A stretch of DNA of 52,833 bases, taken from JAILLW01 sp045629045. GTDB taxonomy: Bacteria > Bacillota > Clostridia > Lachnospirales > Lachnospiraceae. This document shows positions 9,366-18,578 of this stretch, piece by piece (positions within the stretch are counted from its first letter, which is position 1; each line of letters opens with the position of its first letter). The stretch lies in assembly GCA_045629045.1 (NCBI GenBank), contig JAZQQM010000046.1, forward strand, positions 1 to 52,833. Reading direction: 5' to 3'. Both the position numbers and the translations under genes were made by a program. The notes under the pieces are model-generated. The model did not search any database. It was given only the letters and a program-made list of their open reading frames with translations, and was not told the DNA's origin.

Positions 9366-10094
9366 TTATTCGTCATAATTGTGATATACTGCCTGTACAT
9401 CATCATCTTCATCGAGTAAATCCAATGTCTTGTTTATATTCTTTATATCCTGCTCATCTGTAAGACTTACGTAATTCTGAGGGATAAAAGTCACTTCCGA
9501 AGAAACCATGGGAATATTGTTATCCATCATAGCCTTTGATACAGCTTCAAAATCATCGGGAGTCGTAATTATCTCGTAGCTGTCATCCTCTTCCGTGAAG
9601 TCTTCGGCACCTGCATCAAGAGCCATCATCATAAGCTCATCCGCATCACCTTCATACTCTTCCTTATCGATAATAATCTGACCCTTCTGATCAAACATAT
9701 AAGATACGCAGCCTGTTGTTCCCATATTTCCGTAACCCTTTGTAAAGGCATTACGCACATTGGCAGCCGTTCTGTTCTGATTATCCGTAAGGGTTTCTAC
9801 AATAATTGCCACGCCCTTAGGGCCGTATCCTTCGTAAGTAATGTGCTTGTAGTTAACGGCATCACCGTCACCTGCAGCCTTTTTGATACCTCTTTCGATA
9901 GTATCATTAGGCATATTGTTTGCCTTAGCCTTTGTAATAACCTGAGCAAGTTTGAAGTTATTGGCCGGGTCCGGACCGCCTTCTTTAACAGCTACTGCAA
10001 TTTCTCTTCCCAAAATAGTAAAAATCTTGCCTTTAGCTGCATCATTCTTTTCTTTCTTGTGCTTAATGTTTGCAAATTTTGAATGTCCTGACAT
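9366..10094 (-). CDS. yebC: YebC/PmpR family protein
   Basis: The 242-residue protein starts with the family signature MSGHSKFANIKHKKEKND and continues with KAKANNMPNDTIERGIKKA and YEGYGPKGVAIIVE. Family members were described as DNA-binding transcriptional regulators; more recent work links YebC proteins to translation of difficult proline stretches. The acidic C-terminal part (residues about 160-240) is normal for the family. It sits between alr and the small gene before ftsK and is probably in the same operon. Regulator versus translation role cannot be settled from sequence. Confidence 0.93.
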   Translation of the reverse strand: MSGHSKFANIKHKKEKNDAAKGKIFTILGREIAVAVKEGGPDPANNFKLAQVITKAKANNMPNDTIERGIKKAAGDGDAVNYKHITYEGYGPKGVAIIVETLTDNQNRTAANVRNAFTKGYGNMGTTGCVSYMFDQKGQIIIDKEEYEGDADELMMMALDAGAEDFTEEDDSYEIITTPDDFEAVSKAMMDNNIPMVSSEVTFIPQNYVSLTDEQDIKNINKTLDLLDEDDDVQAVYHNYDE

Positions 10095-10122
10095 AAATCT
10101 GTCTCCTCATATAAATTAGTTA

Positions 10123-11319
10123 TTAAAAATCATCACTGTAATCCTTCGTACAGATAACAGTATTGTTTTTGGTATATACTCTGGGAATTCGCTTACCAAG
10201 TTCACAGGCAAGTTCATAGTTAAATCTGCCCGACAATTCTCCAAGCTCTTCCATAGTAATCTTTTTATCACCGCATCCGCCGATTAAAGTAACTTCATCG
10301 CCTTCCTTAACGCCGTCTACCTCCGTAACATCAATCATTAGCTGATCCATGCAAATACGTCCCAAAATAGGACATCTCATTCCTTTTACAAGAACATATC
10401 CTTTGTTTGACAAAAGTCGCGGATATCCGTCCCCGTACCCCACCGTAATTGTAGCTATTTTTGTTTTCTTTTCGGTAGTATATGTACCGCCGTAACTAAT
10501 GGGTGTGCCCGGGGGAACTTCTTTTATATAAACGATTTGCGAATATAATGATAAGGCACTTTTAAGTGTAATTTTATCCTTTGACACTTCCGATGATGGC
10601 CATAATCCGTAAAGAATAATTCCTGCCCTTACCACATCAAGATTGGCTTCCGGATAGTCTATTATTCCCGCCGAATTCGACACATGTTTAATGGGCACGT
10701 CATATCCCAGTTCGTCTTTTATTTTTTTGATAAAATCATTATATTTTTGCAACTGAATATGTGTAGGTTCTCTATCAAATTCATCAGCCTTTGCAAGATG
10801 CGTAAATACACCTTCGACAATCAGTTCATCATAACTTAATGCTTTTTTAACGAATTCTATTCCCGATTCATCGGGCATTACTCCTATACGGCCCATACCC
10901 GTATCAACTTTAATATGAATTTTAGCTTTATACTTGTGCTCGGTAGTTGATAATTTACGACATTCCGATGCTAACTGAGCCAATGTATCTTCCCTAAACA
11001 CAGTCATCGAAACATCTTTTAGAATCAATTCTTCATATGCATTGGGAAAAGTATAACCTAAAATCAATAAAGGCTTTTTAATACCGGAATTACGAAGAAT
11101 AAATGCTTCATCCGATGTTGCAAGGGCAAAGCCATACAGCCTTTCATCATCACACAATTCCTTTGCAATGGGAATTGCTCCGTGACCGTAACCGTCTGTT
11201 TTAAGAACAGCAATAACTTTTGTATCTTTATTAATCAATCGTTTGATTTCGTTAAAATTATCTTTGATAGCGTCCAGTGATATTCTCGCATGAACTCTTT
11301 GATACTCTTCAACTATCAT
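10123..11319 (-). CDS. alr: Alanine racemase
   Basis: This 398-residue PLP enzyme interconverts L- and D-alanine for peptidoglycan. AVLKTDGYGHG places the PLP lysine at residue 40; the usual form is VKADAYGHG, so two loop residues differ. The second catalytic Tyr lies in ISYGGTY, and VGYGDGYPR and GRICMDQ are typical of the C-terminal domain. Its ATG overlaps the stop of the preceding coiled-coil gene by 4 bp (11316-11319), suggesting translational coupling. Confidence 0.96.
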   Translation of the reverse strand: MIVEEYQRVHARISLDAIKDNFNEIKRLINKDTKVIAVLKTDGYGHGAIPIAKELCDDERLYGFALATSDEAFILRNSGIKKPLLILGYTFPNAYEELILKDVSMTVFREDTLAQLASECRKLSTTEHKYKAKIHIKVDTGMGRIGVMPDESGIEFVKKALSYDELIVEGVFTHLAKADEFDREPTHIQLQKYNDFIKKIKDELGYDVPIKHVSNSAGIIDYPEANLDVVRAGIILYGLWPSSEVSKDKITLKSALSLYSQIVYIKEVPPGTPISYGGTYTTEKKTKIATITVGYGDGYPRLLSNKGYVLVKGMRCPILGRICMDQLMIDVTEVDGVKEGDEVTLIGGCGDKKITMEELGELSGRFNYELACELGKRIPRVYTKNNTVICTKDYSDDF

Positions 11320-11930
11320 TTTTTAGGTTCTTCCTTATATTTCATATCAAATATTTCAACTACTTCAGCGCCGAAGATATCATGCATATATGAATATATC
11401 TCCTGATTAGCGGTTTCCATATCGACTTTCTTAACAAGTTTTTTCTTAAGTTCAATTCTTATTTGCGTAATCCACTTGGAAATTTCCTCTATTTCCTGCT
11501 CATTCGCTTTCATTACGTTATAACAATTATCCATAAGTTCGGCAAAAAGTATACGATTTTTATCATCTATAAGCTTAGGCAAATCCATAATGTCGTCTTC
11601 ATACTGTTCGATTTTTTCATTGCATTCTGCAATAAGCCTCGAATTTTCTTCTGCCTTCTTTTCCTTTTGAGCTTCCGAAAGTTTAGATTTTTCATCAGTA
11701 TTATCAACGATTTCCTGCATCAGTTTCTTTTTTATCTTTTTGATGTCTTTAATCTCGGTATTAGCTTTACCCTGAGCTTTAAGAAGTTCATTTACTTCTT
11801 CTTCGAGTTCGTCCATATACTTGCTCGAGCCAACGCGATCGGTCAAATTATGATATTTTTTGTCAATTGTAAGTATAGGTAACTTCTTGCCTTCAAGTAC
11901 TTTTTCAAATTTGTTTTCGTTATCAGACAT
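11316..11930 (-). CDS. Hypothetical coiled-coil protein between rex and alr
   Basis: The 204-residue protein is highly charged (Glu/Lys-rich), with long predicted coiled-coil stretches near residues 35-125 and 145-175, no signal peptide and no membrane helix. The N-terminus has a small non-helical part (LPILTIDKKYHNL). I recognise no enzymatic motif. It overlaps alr by 4 bp and follows rex after 11 bp, so it is probably co-expressed with both. It may be a cytoplasmic structural or scaffold protein, but this is a guess from composition only. Confidence 0.7.
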   Translation of the reverse strand: MSDNENKFEKVLEGKKLPILTIDKKYHNLTDRVGSSKYMDELEEEVNELLKAQGKANTEIKDIKKIKKKLMQEIVDNTDEKSKLSEAQKEKKAEENSRLIAECNEKIEQYEDDIMDLPKLIDDKNRILFAELMDNCYNVMKANEQEIEEISKWITQIRIELKKKLVKKVDMETANQEIYSYMHDIFGAEVVEIFDMKYKEEPKK

Positions 11931-11941
11931 AGTTTTAATCT

Positions 11942-12577
11942 TTATTCCGAAAGATTACGGTTGATGTTATAACTAAGTTTCATTAATGAATCTGATAAAT
12001 GTACATTTTCAACCTGAATGGTTTTGGGAACATTCAAATCTACATGTGCAAAGTTCCAAATACCTTTTATTCCGACCTTTGACAGTCTTTCTGCGACTTT
12101 TGGAGCCCCCGTTTTGGGAATTGTAAGTACCGCCATATCAATATCGTTAGACAAAACAAATTCTTCCAATTCTTCCATGGGTTTTACCGGCAGTCCCGCA
12201 ATCTCGATTCCTAACAGTTTGGGATTTTGATCGAATATACCTTTAAACACAAACCCGCGTCTTGCAAAATTCATATAGTTGGCAAGCGCCTGTCCCAAAT
12301 TTCCGGCACCTACCAATATTAAATTATGAGTTCTGTTCATTCCAAGGATTTTACCGATCTCATCATACAAATATTCCACATTATATCCATATCCCTGCTG
12401 ACCAAAGCCACCGAAATTATTGAAATCCTGTCTTATTTGAGATGCGGTAACCTTCATAAGGCTACTTAATTCCTTAGATGAAATTCTCTCAACATTGTTA
12501 TCTTTTAACTCGCCAAGATATCTGTAATATCGCGGAAGTCTGCCGATAACAGCTTGAGAAATCTCTTTATTATCCAT
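11942..12577 (-). CDS. rex: Redox-sensing transcriptional repressor Rex
   Basis: This 211-residue protein has an N-terminal winged helix (ISSKELSSLMKVTASQIRQD) and a Rossmann domain with GAGNLGQAL near 91-99. FGGFGQQGYGYNV is the typical Rex linker. The C-terminal helix, which domain-swaps in the dimer, is present. Rex represses fermentative and redox genes and leaves DNA when NADH/NAD+ rises. It is the first gene of the leftward array that ends with nfnAB. A promoter at 12607-12635 is overlapped by a plausible Rex site, suggesting autoregulation. Confidence 0.96.
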   Translation of the reverse strand: MDNKEISQAVIGRLPRYYRYLGELKDNNVERISSKELSSLMKVTASQIRQDFNNFGGFGQQGYGYNVEYLYDEIGKILGMNRTHNLILVGAGNLGQALANYMNFARRGFVFKGIFDQNPKLLGIEIAGLPVKPMEELEEFVLSNDIDMAVLTIPKTGAPKVAERLSKVGIKGIWNFAHVDLNVPKTIQVENVHLSDSLMKLSYNINRNLSE

Positions 12578-12606
12578 TGCTTTGACTCCTAATCATACAC
12601 TGTTTA

Positions 12607-12635
12607 ATTTTAGTATAATGTGAAATTATTGTCAA
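12607..12635 (-). promoter_or_regulatory. Predicted sigma-A promoter of rex
   Basis: On the minus strand TTGACA (12630-12635) is separated by 17 nt from TAAAAT (12607-12612), which is 30 bp from the rex ATG. No other strong promoter is obvious within the array downstream, so this may drive several genes. Confidence 0.6.
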
Positions 12636-12646
12636 TGTGATAACCA
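12629..12646. promoter_or_regulatory. Candidate Rex operator
   Basis: The plus-strand 18-mer TTGTCAATGTGATAACCA matches 11 of 14 fixed positions of the clostridial-type Rex consensus TTGTTAANNNNTTAACAA. It overlaps the -35 box of the rex promoter, where binding would block RNA polymerase. It is imperfect, so the call is tentative. Confidence 0.4.
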
Positions 12647-12695
12647 CTAATAAAGCACAATTTGTAGTGTATTTATAAGGGATTATGCACAAAAT

Positions 12696-12725
12696 AATGA
12701 GACGGTGAATTTTCACCGCCTCATT
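12696..12725 (-). terminator. Rho-independent terminator after the GH3 gene
   Basis: On the minus strand AATGAGGCGGTGAA pairs with TTCACCGTCTCATT (one G-U pair) and is followed by ATTTT. It lies 10 bp past the GH3 stop and separates the xylan block from rex. Confidence 0.85.
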
Positions 12726-12735
12726 AAATTATTTA

Positions 12736-14940
12736 CTATATTTTTATCGTAGTTTTTAAATCACCAACCAAAATATCATATTCACCCGGCAGCAGGACTC
12801 TTCTTCCGTCTTCAAGTACGGTTGTAAAACTGTATGCCGTAACGGGAATATTCATATGCACCTTATCGCCGCTTTTGATTAAAGTCTTCTTAAATCCGCA
12901 CAGGCTCTTTATGGGTTGATTTGCAAAATCAAGGCCGTCACATTTCTTATCCTTGGGTCTCTTGTCAATATAAACAAGGGCGGTCTCTTTTCCATCGACT
13001 TTTCCGATATTTTCGATCTCGAATTCAACAACCGCAAGAGGCTTTTGAAGTTTAAGGTAAGAATCATTTTCATCTTTAAGACCGTCAAAATTATTAATTG
13101 TAATGTTGAATAATGAATTATCAAAATCTCTTACCGTTGATTGTAACCCCGAATATTTAAAATCAGTATAGCTTAGTCCGTATCCGAAAGAATATAACGG
13201 TTCTTCCTTTAAGTATCTGTATGTTCTGTCTTTCATGGAATAATCCGTAAACTCCGGTTGCTGATTATTCTTATAGAATGTAAAAGGCAGTTTTCCGCAT
13301 GGATTAACTTTGCCGAACAATACATTTGCCAAGGCTCTTCCGCCCAACCCTCCTGAATAGAAGCAGTCAACAATTGCATCCGCGTTTTCGTTAAGGAACG
13401 AAATATCAATGGCGGAGCCTGCATTAAGAACCACAACAACCTTTTTATTATTTTCTTTTGCAGCCTTAATAACATTTTCGTATAGTCTTATTTGTGACTC
13501 CGGAAGCATTAGTGATTTCTTATCACCTGATGCAAACATATTACCCGTATCTCCTTCTTCGCCTTCTATTGTTGCATCCAGGCCCAGGCAAAGAATGGTA
13601 ATATCGGAATTTTTCGTAACAGCAACAGCCTCACCCATTCTGTCATCCTTATGAGCAAGATTACTTAGCGAATCTTTATACAGATGACATCCGTCAGAGA
13701 AAATTACCCTTGACGCTGTTACCTCTTTAATTCCTTCAAGATTGGTAATATATGTTGATGCGGTTCCGAAGTAATTACCTTCAAGAACTGTTCTTAAATT
13801 AGCAGTCGGTCCCACAACGCCAATGGTTTTATATTCTCCTTCCTTTAAAGGAAGTACTCCGTTATTTTTAAGCAGCACAATCGACTCACAGGCAGCCTTC
13901 AATGACAAAGCATTATTTTCAGGAGTATCGTTTTCCAGGAATGAAATTCCGTCATATTGAGAAGTTATTTTCTTTGCTTCCTCATCGCTTCTTTCTATAA
14001 TACCCAGTTTCATTCTTGTTGCCATTAATCGTTCGCAGGCGGTACGCATATCTTTTTCGGTTATAAGTTTATCTTTAAGAGCTCCCAATATACAAAGATA
14101 TGTATCGCCGCAATTAAGGTCGCATCCGGCATTAAGTGCCATAGCGGCAGATTGAACGGGAGAATTGGTTATTTTATGATTCTCATGAAAATCCTTTATA
14201 GCCCAGCAATCGGAAACGAAATGACCTTTAAAATCCCATTTCGTTCTTAAAATATCCTTTATCAGGGTTTTAGAACCGCAACAGGGTTCATCATTAGTTC
14301 TGTTATAGGCTCCCATAACAGATTCTACTTTACCGATTCTGACAGCGGCTTCAAAAGCCGGAAGATAGGTCTCTTCCATATCTTTTGGAGAAGCAATCGC
14401 ATTAAAGTGATGCCTTTCACTTTCAGGGCCGGAATGAACTGCATAATGTTTCGCACATGCAGCCACCTTTAAAGAATCGCATTCGGGATAATTATCAATT
14501 CCCTGCAATCCTTTAATAAAAGATACACCAAGTCTTGATGTAAGATATGGATCTTCACCGTAGGTTTCATGACCACGTCCCCATCTTTGATCCCTGAATA
14601 TATTTATATTGGGAGACCACATGGTTAAGCCCTTATAAATATCTCTGTCTTCCTCTTTGGACTGGGCATTGTATTTAGCCCTTGCTTCCGTTGCAATCAC
14701 CTTTGCAATTTCAAATAACAATTCATCGTCGAACATAGCAGCAAGTGCAATTGCCTGCGGAAATACAGTGGCTGTTCCCGCACGTGCAACCCCGTGGAGG
14801 GCTTCATTCCACCAGTTATAAGCAGGAATACCGAGACTGTCTACAGCCTCGGCATTATACTTAAGTTGCTTAGCAACATCTTCGATTTTCATTTTTGATA
14901 CTAATTCTTTAGCATCAGATAATAAATTGCTCATATCCAC
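12736..14940 (-). CDS. Glycoside hydrolase family 3, probable intracellular beta-xylosidase
   Basis: This 734-residue protein has the GH3 N-terminal barrel (NWWNEALHGVARAG near 42-55, KHYAVHSGPESERHHF near 164-179), the nucleophile in VSDCWAIKD with Asp at about 244, the second alpha/beta domain, and a C-terminal fibronectin-III-like domain ending near 720. SDC after the barrel and the NWWNEALHG motif are typical of the plant/fungal-type beta-xylosidase branch rather than classic beta-glucosidases. No signal peptide is present. It is the last gene of the uxuA-uxuB-aguA-esterase block, so it probably trims xylo-oligosaccharides from the non-reducing end after import. Beta-glucosidase or arabinofuranosidase side activity is possible. 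Confidence 0.88.
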   Translation of the reverse strand: MDMSNLLSDAKELVSKMKIEDVAKQLKYNAEAVDSLGIPAYNWWNEALHGVARAGTATVFPQAIALAAMFDDELLFEIAKVIATEARAKYNAQSKEEDRDIYKGLTMWSPNINIFRDQRWGRGHETYGEDPYLTSRLGVSFIKGLQGIDNYPECDSLKVAACAKHYAVHSGPESERHHFNAIASPKDMEETYLPAFEAAVRIGKVESVMGAYNRTNDEPCCGSKTLIKDILRTKWDFKGHFVSDCWAIKDFHENHKITNSPVQSAAMALNAGCDLNCGDTYLCILGALKDKLITEKDMRTACERLMATRMKLGIIERSDEEAKKITSQYDGISFLENDTPENNALSLKAACESIVLLKNNGVLPLKEGEYKTIGVVGPTANLRTVLEGNYFGTASTYITNLEGIKEVTASRVIFSDGCHLYKDSLSNLAHKDDRMGEAVAVTKNSDITILCLGLDATIEGEEGDTGNMFASGDKKSLMLPESQIRLYENVIKAAKENNKKVVVVLNAGSAIDISFLNENADAIVDCFYSGGLGGRALANVLFGKVNPCGKLPFTFYKNNQQPEFTDYSMKDRTYRYLKEEPLYSFGYGLSYTDFKYSGLQSTVRDFDNSLFNITINNFDGLKDENDSYLKLQKPLAVVEFEIENIGKVDGKETALVYIDKRPKDKKCDGLDFANQPIKSLCGFKKTLIKSGDKVHMNIPVTAYSFTTVLEDGRRVLLPGEYDILVGDLKTTIKI

Positions 14941-14946
14941 CTCATA

Positions 14947-16647
14947 TCAGTACAATAAATCTTTGAAGCCATTATATAGCCTAAGCGCCAGTTCCCTTTT
15001 TGTCTGTGGGTGAAGTTCGTATGTAAATCCAAGATCATATGAATATATCATAACAGAATTGGGAATATCCTGGCATCTTGCCTGTATACATCTCATATCA
15101 TCCCACAAAGTTGAGCCTCTGTCACTATCTTCCTGTCCCCAATATGGTAATTGAACATAAGCCAGTTTCAATTCTTTATCATTAAAACACTCTCTTATTC
15201 CTTCAACCATAGTCCGCATAAGAGGTTCATAATCCTTATAATACAGGCAATTTGATTCTGCCTGATAGAATAAAAATGCCTTTAATGACAATCTTCTTAA
15301 GGGATATATCATTTTATTATACATACCGCAGGGCTTATATAAGAAAAACATCGGGTCCGGTAGATTAGGAGGATTTAAACTAAAGTCACTGTTTAAATTA
15401 GCTCCGATTTTATACTCAAATTCTCCGTCAATCGGAATCATATAAGTACCGCATCTTATATAATATGGCATTTCCGGAACAAATCCGCCGTTTCTTTGTG
15501 AAACCTTTACCCTGCAAACCAATACATTATCTTCTTTTAATATTCCCGACGGTATCATATAACGTCTTGGCGGATATCGATAATCGGTGCTTCCGACTTT
15601 TATACCATTTATAAAAGTCTCGTCACCGTCAATTATTGTTCCAAAGAACATCTTTGCCTCTTTGCCCACGCAATTTTCAGGCATTTTAAATCGTTTAAGA
15701 ACCCATACGCTGCCTCTTACAAGTCCCAGTTTTGCTTCTTTATATGGTTCTTCCCATCTTCCGGGGACCGTAATATATTCCGGTATTTCGTCTTCGTTGT
15801 ACAAAGATATACGTTTTTCGTAATGTTCCTTAATACCGATATCATTATCATCAAGCCAGGCAAAATAATCTTTTTGTTCTTTTAAATCTGCCGCAATCTG
15901 ATTGGCTACATATTCATCGGATTCATCATTTGCAATTGCTTTATCATAACAAAATTTGCAGGTTTTATTTTTATCGCAGATGCAGTTTTTTTCTTTGGTT
16001 TCGCCTCTTAAAACTGCCTTTTTTAGGTTTTGGGCACCTACCTTTAAGAGTCTTTCCTTGGAAATCAAAGCTTCAATCTGAATTCCTCCGCATGCTGTTT
16101 GCAGTAGACCAACGGGAACCTGTTGTTCCTTATTAACATACTCTGCAAAATAAAACCCTAATGCGCTAAAAGCATATACATTTTCCTGGGTGGCCTTTTT
16201 CCAGCAACCGTTGTAAATATCCGATACAGGGCCATGAAAATCAACTTCCTTAGGCACTTCAAACTGACGAATAAGAGTATTGTTAATGGACTTACAATAC
16301 TCTTCATTAATATCCAGTGTTCTGCTTACCGGAAGTTCCATATTCGATTGTCCTGTCAAAAGAAATACATCTCCGAACAAAACATCATTTATGACAGCCG
16401 CATCGTCTAAAGATTCAATTCTTATAACGTAGGGGCCACCTGCATCCCTTGAAGGCAATGCACATTCAAAATAACCGTCTTTATCAGAGGTTACACTTAC
16501 GCAAGGAGAAATTGTGTCTTTATGTACGTCGCCTTCGCAATATAAAAATATATTTACTTCGGAATTCGTGTTTGTATACCCCCAAAGAGTATTACAGGTA
16601 TCTCTTTGAAGTATTACACCATCAGATAAAAGTGACGAAAGTTTCAT
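14947..16647 (-). CDS. Sialate O-acetylesterase-family carbohydrate esterase, probable xylan-oligosaccharide deacetylase
   Basis: The 566-residue protein is of the SGNH/SASA type. LLTGQSNMELPV places the nucleophile Ser at about 101, and YELHPQTKRELALRLY near the C-terminus holds the catalytic His; the residue two before His is Glu where family members usually have Asp. A jelly-roll-like insert occupies roughly 265-390. There is no signal peptide. It overlaps aguA by 1 bp (TAATG) and stands 6 bp before the GH3 gene. The family name comes from sialic acid enzymes, but with xylan genes around it an acetylxylan-oligosaccharide esterase is the more likely role. A Cys-rich stretch (CICDKNKTCKFC near 217-228) is unusual. 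Confidence 0.8.
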   Translation of the reverse strand: MKLSSLLSDGVILQRDTCNTLWGYTNTNSEVNIFLYCEGDVHKDTISPCVSVTSDKDGYFECALPSRDAGGPYVIRIESLDDAAVINDVLFGDVFLLTGQSNMELPVSRTLDINEEYCKSINNTLIRQFEVPKEVDFHGPVSDIYNGCWKKATQENVYAFSALGFYFAEYVNKEQQVPVGLLQTACGGIQIEALISKERLLKVGAQNLKKAVLRGETKEKNCICDKNKTCKFCYDKAIANDESDEYVANQIAADLKEQKDYFAWLDDNDIGIKEHYEKRISLYNEDEIPEYITVPGRWEEPYKEAKLGLVRGSVWVLKRFKMPENCVGKEAKMFFGTIIDGDETFINGIKVGSTDYRYPPRRYMIPSGILKEDNVLVCRVKVSQRNGGFVPEMPYYIRCGTYMIPIDGEFEYKIGANLNSDFSLNPPNLPDPMFFLYKPCGMYNKMIYPLRRLSLKAFLFYQAESNCLYYKDYEPLMRTMVEGIRECFNDKELKLAYVQLPYWGQEDSDRGSTLWDDMRCIQARCQDIPNSVMIYSYDLGFTYELHPQTKRELALRLYNGFKDLLY

Positions 16648-18578
16648 TAATATAACGCCCTTCCTTTTTCATCTTCAATTAGTGTTTTTCTATAAAAATA
16701 TGAATTTATAACATCACGCCACTCTTTGGAATGCTCAACCTGATTATTAATTCTTTCAACCACGCGATAATAGGATGCACAGTCAATTAATCCGTCAATT
16801 TCTTTCCACAAAGACAACATCTTCTCAACATCGTCGGCACCTTCATAATGAGTGTCATAAATATGCTGAATAATTGTTTTACCGTTTCTTAAGATATAAT
16901 CATATTCCATCTTATGGAAGAATAGTTTAAGTTCATCAGGGCACTTATCTTTATCATTATAAGTTGAAGCTAAAGGCTCATTATACAAAGTTGCATATCC
17001 GGTTCCGTTACTGCTTCTGTCAAGACCTATTGTCTTATTTGTGGCCTTATGATAAGTTCCCCACTTTGAATACTCATACCCGTCAGGATCGGGACCGTAA
17101 TGGGTATTGGGAACCACCATCCAGCCGATTCCCAACGGAGATGTATACTTTTCATAGGCAGGCCATGACATCATAAGAATCTTATTAATATTTTCAACAA
17201 CTTTTTCGTTGTCATTAAAAGTAAGTTTTGTCCATTCTTCCGCAATGTCTTCAGAAGATAAATCCATATCAAAGCACAGTCGTCCAAAACCATATAAATT
17301 GGCGGCAGCCAAATCATGACCGGTCCAATTCATGGCGTTACCTGTATTGGCAACAGCACACATTCCCGCCAGAGAATTACCGTATGTTTTTCCGCAGACT
17401 ATATCTTTAACTTTTGCCCCGCCTTCTTTTCCGTAGGTTTCAAATTCAAGAACTTCTTTAAACCAGGGAATAAGATAACAAATATGTCTTTGCTGACCTG
17501 TATATTCCTGAGCAATCTGATACTCAATCATTTGATTTGTATTTTTAAGACAGCCAAACAGAGGCATTACAGGTTCTCTTACCTGGAAATCCATTGGTCC
17601 GTTTTTCATCTGAAGAATGACATTATCTTCAAATTTCCCATCAAGGCCACTGAAATAATCATATGCAGCTCTTGCCCTGTCGGTTTTTAAATCTCTCCAA
17701 TCCTGTTGACAGTTATATACGAAACAACGCCAGATAATAATTCCGCCATATGGTTTAATAGCCTTTGCAAGCATATTGGCACCATCTGCCTGATTTCTTC
17801 CGTAAGTAAAAGGACCCGGTCTTCCCTCAGAATCAGCTTTAACCAAAAATCCCGGAAAATTCGGAATAACCGAATAAATATATTCCATTTTCTTTTCCCA
17901 GAATGAAATCACTTTAGGATCAAGGGGGTCTGCGCTCTTAACCTCAGGATCATCTATTGAAGCTGCATAATTCAGGCTAAGATAGAGCTTGACTCCGTAA
18001 GAATCAAAAATATCATATAATTCTTTTACTTTATGGATAAATCTTTCGTTTATCAAATCACATGCTGCATCTTTAACATTAACGTTATTTATTACAACAC
18101 CGTTATAACCCACAGAACAGAGAATTCTTGCATAATCATAGGTTCTTTCGTTAATTAAAATATCATTATTTTCAAAGAAAAAAGAATTCCCCGAATAACC
18201 TCTTTCTATATCTCCGGACATATTGTCCCAATGATTAAGCATACGAAGAGGATTTGCCGGAACCTCTTTTAAATTAATGATTTTGTCTTTGCTTATACGA
18301 TATGCATTAATAAATCTAAAGCTTCCGTACAAAACTGCTTTTGTGGTATTTCCTTCAATTACATATTCATCTTTATCGGAATAAATTCTATATCCTTCTT
18401 CACCTAAAGAATCATCATTGGATTTTACCAATGAAACCGTAATGTTTTTTAATGAGGCAGCTTTTGAAAGTTCTCTTACAGCATTTGAAAGCTGTTTATT
18501 ATTTTCAAAATAAGTATCCTTATTAATTTTTATATTATTATCCTTAACTGATTCATCAAGCCATAGCTTTGTGTACAT
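16647..18578 (-). CDS. aguA: Alpha-glucuronidase, GH67
   Basis: About 643 residues from the chosen start. RMLNHWDNMSGDIERGYSG, VILQMKNGPMDFQVREP and MNWTGHDLAAANLYGFGRL are GH67 hallmarks. The enzyme removes (4-O-methyl-)glucuronic acid from the non-reducing end of aldouronic acids. I place the start at ATG 18578 (MYTKLWLDE), 23 bp inside the end of uxuB, with GGGAGG 12 nt upstream; an upstream in-frame ATG at 18629 lacks a ribosome site. No signal peptide is seen, which is normal for GH67. It works with the esterase and GH3 enzyme, and its product feeds UxuB and UxuA after isomerisation. Confidence 0.95.
   Translation of the reverse strand: MYTKLWLDESVKDNNIKINKDTYFENNKQLSNAVRELSKAASLKNITVSLVKSNDDSLGEEGYRIYSDKDEYVIEGNTTKAVLYGSFRFINAYRISKDKIINLKEVPANPLRMLNHWDNMSGDIERGYSGNSFFFENNDILINERTYDYARILCSVGYNGVVINNVNVKDAACDLINERFIHKVKELYDIFDSYGVKLYLSLNYAASIDDPEVKSADPLDPKVISFWEKKMEYIYSVIPNFPGFLVKADSEGRPGPFTYGRNQADGANMLAKAIKPYGGIIIWRCFVYNCQQDWRDLKTDRARAAYDYFSGLDGKFEDNVILQMKNGPMDFQVREPVMPLFGCLKNTNQMIEYQIAQEYTGQQRHICYLIPWFKEVLEFETYGKEGGAKVKDIVCGKTYGNSLAGMCAVANTGNAMNWTGHDLAAANLYGFGRLCFDMDLSSEDIAEEWTKLTFNDNEKVVENINKILMMSWPAYEKYTSPLGIGWMVVPNTHYGPDPDGYEYSKWGTYHKATNKTIGLDRSSNGTGYATLYNEPLASTYNDKDKCPDELKLFFHKMEYDYILRNGKTIIQHIYDTHYEGADDVEKMLSLWKEIDGLIDCASYYRVVERINNQVEHSKEWRDVINSYFYRKTLIEDEKGRALY

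Noticed and set aside
16964..17690. Plus-strand frames of 60-124 codons
   Set aside because: Antisense to GH67 motifs; composition is that of reverse-translated coding sequence.
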